From contig JALVTR010000083.1 of assembly GCA_027035885.1 (NCBI GenBank), positions 1 through 34,762 of the forward strand: a DNA stretch of 34,762 nt. The letters are read 5' to 3'. Each line of letters starts with the position of its first letter. Within the stretch, counting starts at the first letter, position 1. The notes below the pieces were generated by a model. That model was given only the letters and a program-made list of their open reading frames with translations, was not told the DNA's origin and ran no database searches. The position numbers and the translations under genes are program-made. Shown here one piece after another: positions 32,848 through 34,762 of the stretch. The stretch comes from Desulfurellales bacterium (GTDB lineage: Bacteria > Campylobacterota_A > Desulfurellia > Desulfurellales > Hippeaceae).

Positions 32848-32963
32848 TGAGGCAACTTGAGGAGAAAAGGAGGTGATGCCCTGAAGGAGAAAAACTTTCG
32901 GCCTAAGGGCTTTTAGGTTTTGGGTTTTTATGTTTAACGTTAGAAAAAAGTAAGGAGGTAACA
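32848..32963 (+). promoter_or_regulatory. structured flagellin 5' leader with GGA motifs and alternative hairpins
   Basis: The leader holds GGA at four places (32861, 32869, 32886 and 32953), three of them in AAGGA context, the core of CsrA/RsmA sites. Two competing stems are possible: GCCCT (32878-32882) with AGGGC (32906-32910), and CCTAA (32902-32906) with TTAGG (32913-32917) followed by TTTTGGGTTTTT. The genuine flagellin ribosome site, AAGGAGGT, is at 32952-32959. CsrA control of flagellin leaders is known in Bacillus and Campylobacter; here it is inference. Confidence 0.5.
32866..32877 (+). promoter_or_regulatory. isolated hyper-complementary Shine-Dalgarno in the flagellin leader
   Basis: AAAGGAGGTGAT would pair over 11-12 consecutive bases with the conserved 16S rRNA 3' tail (GATCACCTCCTT). 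It lies 86 bases before the flagellin ATG. The only ATG nearby (32876) is just two bases after GGAGG and is followed by CCC TGA, so no usable gene is served by it. Confidence 0.6.
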
Positions 32964-34757
32964 ATGGGACTTAGAATTAATACCAACATAGCTGCACAGT
33001 ACGCGGTTTACAATCTAAACAATACAAACAACAAACTATCGCTTGCTCTTAACAGACTTTCCACTGGTTTGAGAATTACAAAAGCAGCTGATGATGCTGC
33101 TGGCATGACGATTGCAGATGGTTTACAGTTTCAGTCTATGAACTTAGGTCAGGCAATAAACAACGGTAACAACGCTATAAAATTGATTCAGATTGCAGAC
33201 ATGGCTCTCCAAAAATCCGTAGATATAGTTCAAACAATTGCACAAAAGGCAACACAGGCTGCAAACGCTACAGAAGATTCAAGCTCAAGAAGTGCGCTAC
33301 AAGCTGAGATTAACAAGCTTATTCAAGAAGTTAACAACATTGCAAATACAACATCTTACAAGAACACAAAGTTGTTAAACGGAACGTTTGTTGATAAAAT
33401 GGTACATATCGGTGCTTATATGGACCAAACAATATCTATAGGGGCACGCAGGACAGCAGCCGATTCAATCGGTTGGGTAGCACAAACAACAAGCTCCGCT
33501 CATGCTACTTATGCTAATTCTATAGAGAACGCTTCAAGTGCTAATAACCAATACTTGCAATTCAACGCAAAGACAGGTTTTGCTGAGTTGCAGGGTGGTG
33601 ACCTCACAATAAACGGTGTTGATGTTGCAAACTATGCAGCAGGAATCAGCAAAGACCACCAACTGTCTGCAAAGACAATGGCAGCAGCAATAAATAAAGT
33701 CCAGTCAGAAACAGGTGGAGTTGAGGCAAGCGCGGAAACTACTGTAACTGCAAGTGCTGAGATTACAGCTGGAACGATATCTGCAGGCACATTCAAGATT
33801 AACGGTGTCGATATGGGCCAGATAGATGTAGCAGCTGGAGATGCAAATGGAAACTTGGTGAATAAGATAAATCAGTATTCTGACCAAACGGGCGTTGTCG
33901 CAAGCACAAATAGTGATGGAGAGCTTGTTTTAACAGCAGAGGATGGGAGGAACATAGCTATTACAGCAAACACAAATGTTCAGAATATTTTACATTTACA
34001 AGATACAGAAACGGTCAATAATGGTACGAGCACAGCTGTTGGGGCAGGCGGATTGACTTTCTACCTAAATGGCTACTCAATAACTTTAACTGGTGGGGAA
34101 GGAGCTGCTTCTGCTGCTTCAACTATAAATAGCGATCTTGCCTCTGCAGGTGTTGATACTACCAAGCTTTATGCTGCAACTAAAGTTAGTGGTGGTAACA
34201 GCTATTTGAAGCTTGTTGCAGATGACGGAAGGGATATTAATATAGTTGTTTCTAAAACTTATGCTTCGAAAGGAAATGTAAAATTCTTAGGTTTAGACTC
34301 TAATACCACAGGCGCTCAAATTAGATACATAGCCAATAACTCCAACCACGGAACAATCACTTTAACAAGTACAGACAACATTGAAATAAGCGGTGATAAA
34401 GCCGCTGTGGGTGGCTTTAAGGAAAGTGTGGTTTCACCAAACAATAACTTAGAAGATGTTAATGTTACAACGCAAAAAGGTGCAGAGTTGGCTATTAAGA
34501 TAGCGCAATCCGCCCTGAGTGACTTAGACTCGGTCAGGTCCGGGCTCGGTGCAATTCAAAACCAGATTCAGGCGACTGTCGAAAACATCTCTGTTACCCA
34601 GATCAACATCAACGGAGCTGAGTCAACAATAAGGGATGTAAACTTTGCTAAGGAGTCATCAACCTTCTCAAAACTCCAGATTCTCGCACAGTCAGGTACC
34701 TACGCACTTGCGCAGGCAAACGCAGTTCAGCAGAATGTCTTGAGACTGCTCCAGTAA
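32964..34757 (+). CDS. flagellin, Campylobacterota type
   Basis: Filament subunit of 597 residues. The N-terminal D0/D1 part (1-170) begins MGLRINTNIAAQYAVYNL and includes LSTGLRITKAADDAAGMTIADGL. The C-terminal D1/D0 part (about 495-597) includes NISVTQININGAESTIRDVNFAKE and ends NVLRLLQ. The variable middle contains hook-IN-like motifs: LTINGVDV (214-221), FKINGVDMG (277-285) with ELVLTAEDGRNIAI, and FYLNGYSI (366-373) with LKLVADDGRDINI. KATQAA, NNIANTTSYKNTKLLNG and MVHIGAYMDQTISIG closely resemble Helicobacter and Campylobacter flagellins. AAGGAGGT precedes the ATG. It is driven by a sigma-28 promoter and divergent from maf. Secretion is through the flagellar export apparatus, without a cleaved signal. 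Confidence 0.97.
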   Translation: MGLRINTNIAAQYAVYNLNNTNNKLSLALNRLSTGLRITKAADDAAGMTIADGLQFQSMNLGQAINNGNNAIKLIQIADMALQKSVDIVQTIAQKATQAANATEDSSSRSALQAEINKLIQEVNNIANTTSYKNTKLLNGTFVDKMVHIGAYMDQTISIGARRTAADSIGWVAQTTSSAHATYANSIENASSANNQYLQFNAKTGFAELQGGDLTINGVDVANYAAGISKDHQLSAKTMAAAINKVQSETGGVEASAETTVTASAEITAGTISAGTFKINGVDMGQIDVAAGDANGNLVNKINQYSDQTGVVASTNSDGELVLTAEDGRNIAITANTNVQNILHLQDTETVNNGTSTAVGAGGLTFYLNGYSITLTGGEGAASAASTINSDLASAGVDTTKLYAATKVSGGNSYLKLVADDGRDINIVVSKTYASKGNVKFLGLDSNTTGAQIRYIANNSNHGTITLTSTDNIEISGDKAAVGGFKESVVSPNNNLEDVNVTTQKGAELAIKIAQSALSDLDSVRSGLGAIQNQIQATVENISVTQININGAESTIRDVNFAKESSTFSKLQILAQSGTYALAQANAVQQNVLRLLQ

Positions 34758-34762
34758 CCACT

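Noticed and set aside
32876-32884. Two-codon frame ATG CCC TGA after the leader Shine-Dalgarno
   Set aside because: Only two bases separate GGAGG from ATG, which is too close for efficient initiation; treated as part of the leader signal instead.
1-34762. tRNA, rRNA, CRISPR array, insertion sequence or prophage
   Set aside because: All long stretches are coding on one strand or the other; the few gaps hold promoters or small hairpins, and no repeat-spacer arrays, transposase or clover-leaf sequences were seen.

Overview
The window is a gene-dense bacterial chromosome segment, AT-rich (roughly 37% G+C by eye), with about 34 protein genes and almost no spacer DNA. The flagellin is of the Campylobacterota (Helicobacter/Campylobacter) type. 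The rest suggests an anaerobic, sulfur-metabolising organism: a three-gene anaerobic homocysteine cluster, an archaeal-like nicotinate phosphoribosyltransferase and an MjaI-like restriction system. A deep-branching thermophilic Campylobacterota member such as Hippea or Desulfurella would fit. That placement is inference from gene content, not from a marker-gene tree.

Layout. (1) Bases 1-2661, plus strand: the tail of pgk, then tpiA, secG and an orphan peptide-binding protein, joined by 1-4 base stop/start overlaps. (2) Bases 2658-6938, minus strand: a type II restriction-modification pair (methyltransferase first, then an MjaI-like nuclease) followed by COG1900, COG2122 and a NIL-domain ferredoxin, the set known for building homocysteine directly from sulfide. 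(3) Bases 7063-10178, plus strand: a YggS-type PLP protein, nicotinamidase, nicotinate phosphoribosyltransferase and a TatD nuclease. (4) Bases 10147-18844, minus strand: an 11-gene overlapping operon read as small unknown gene, mnmA, uppP, nucleotide-sugar dehydrogenase, xseB, ispA, hisB, mtaB, metallo-beta-lactamase, lipid kinase, PAP2 phosphatase. (5) Bases 19014-20924, minus strand: a UPF1-like helicase. (6) Bases 21033-29956, plus strand: a tiny lipoprotein, nadB, a cysteine synthase, rnc, era, mgtE, glmM, a TlpA-like thioredoxin and serA. (7) Bases 29953-34757: a Maf/DUF115 flagellin-modification protein with TPR repeats (minus), divergent from flagellin (plus), which has a perfect sigma-28 promoter and an elaborate leader.

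How the genes work together. NAD supply appears twice: salvage (pncA, pncB) and the first de novo step (nadB). Sulfide and serine metabolism link the homocysteine cluster, cysteine synthase and serA. Envelope lipid and polysaccharide functions (uppP, ispA, nucleotide-sugar dehydrogenase, lipid kinase, PAP2, glmM) sit among tRNA-modification genes. The maf-flagellin pair is a filament structure and glycosylation module.

The most interesting signals are these: the flagellin leader, with an isolated 12-base Shine-Dalgarno sequence, several GGA motifs and alternative hairpins; the methyltransferase with a catalytically degraded staphylococcal-nuclease-like tail and two 9-base homopolymer tracts, in a window nearly lacking CTAG; probable leaderless transcripts for the divergent helicase and lipoprotein genes; and convergent gene ends that overlap at their stop codons. 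No RNA genes, CRISPR arrays or insertion sequences were seen.
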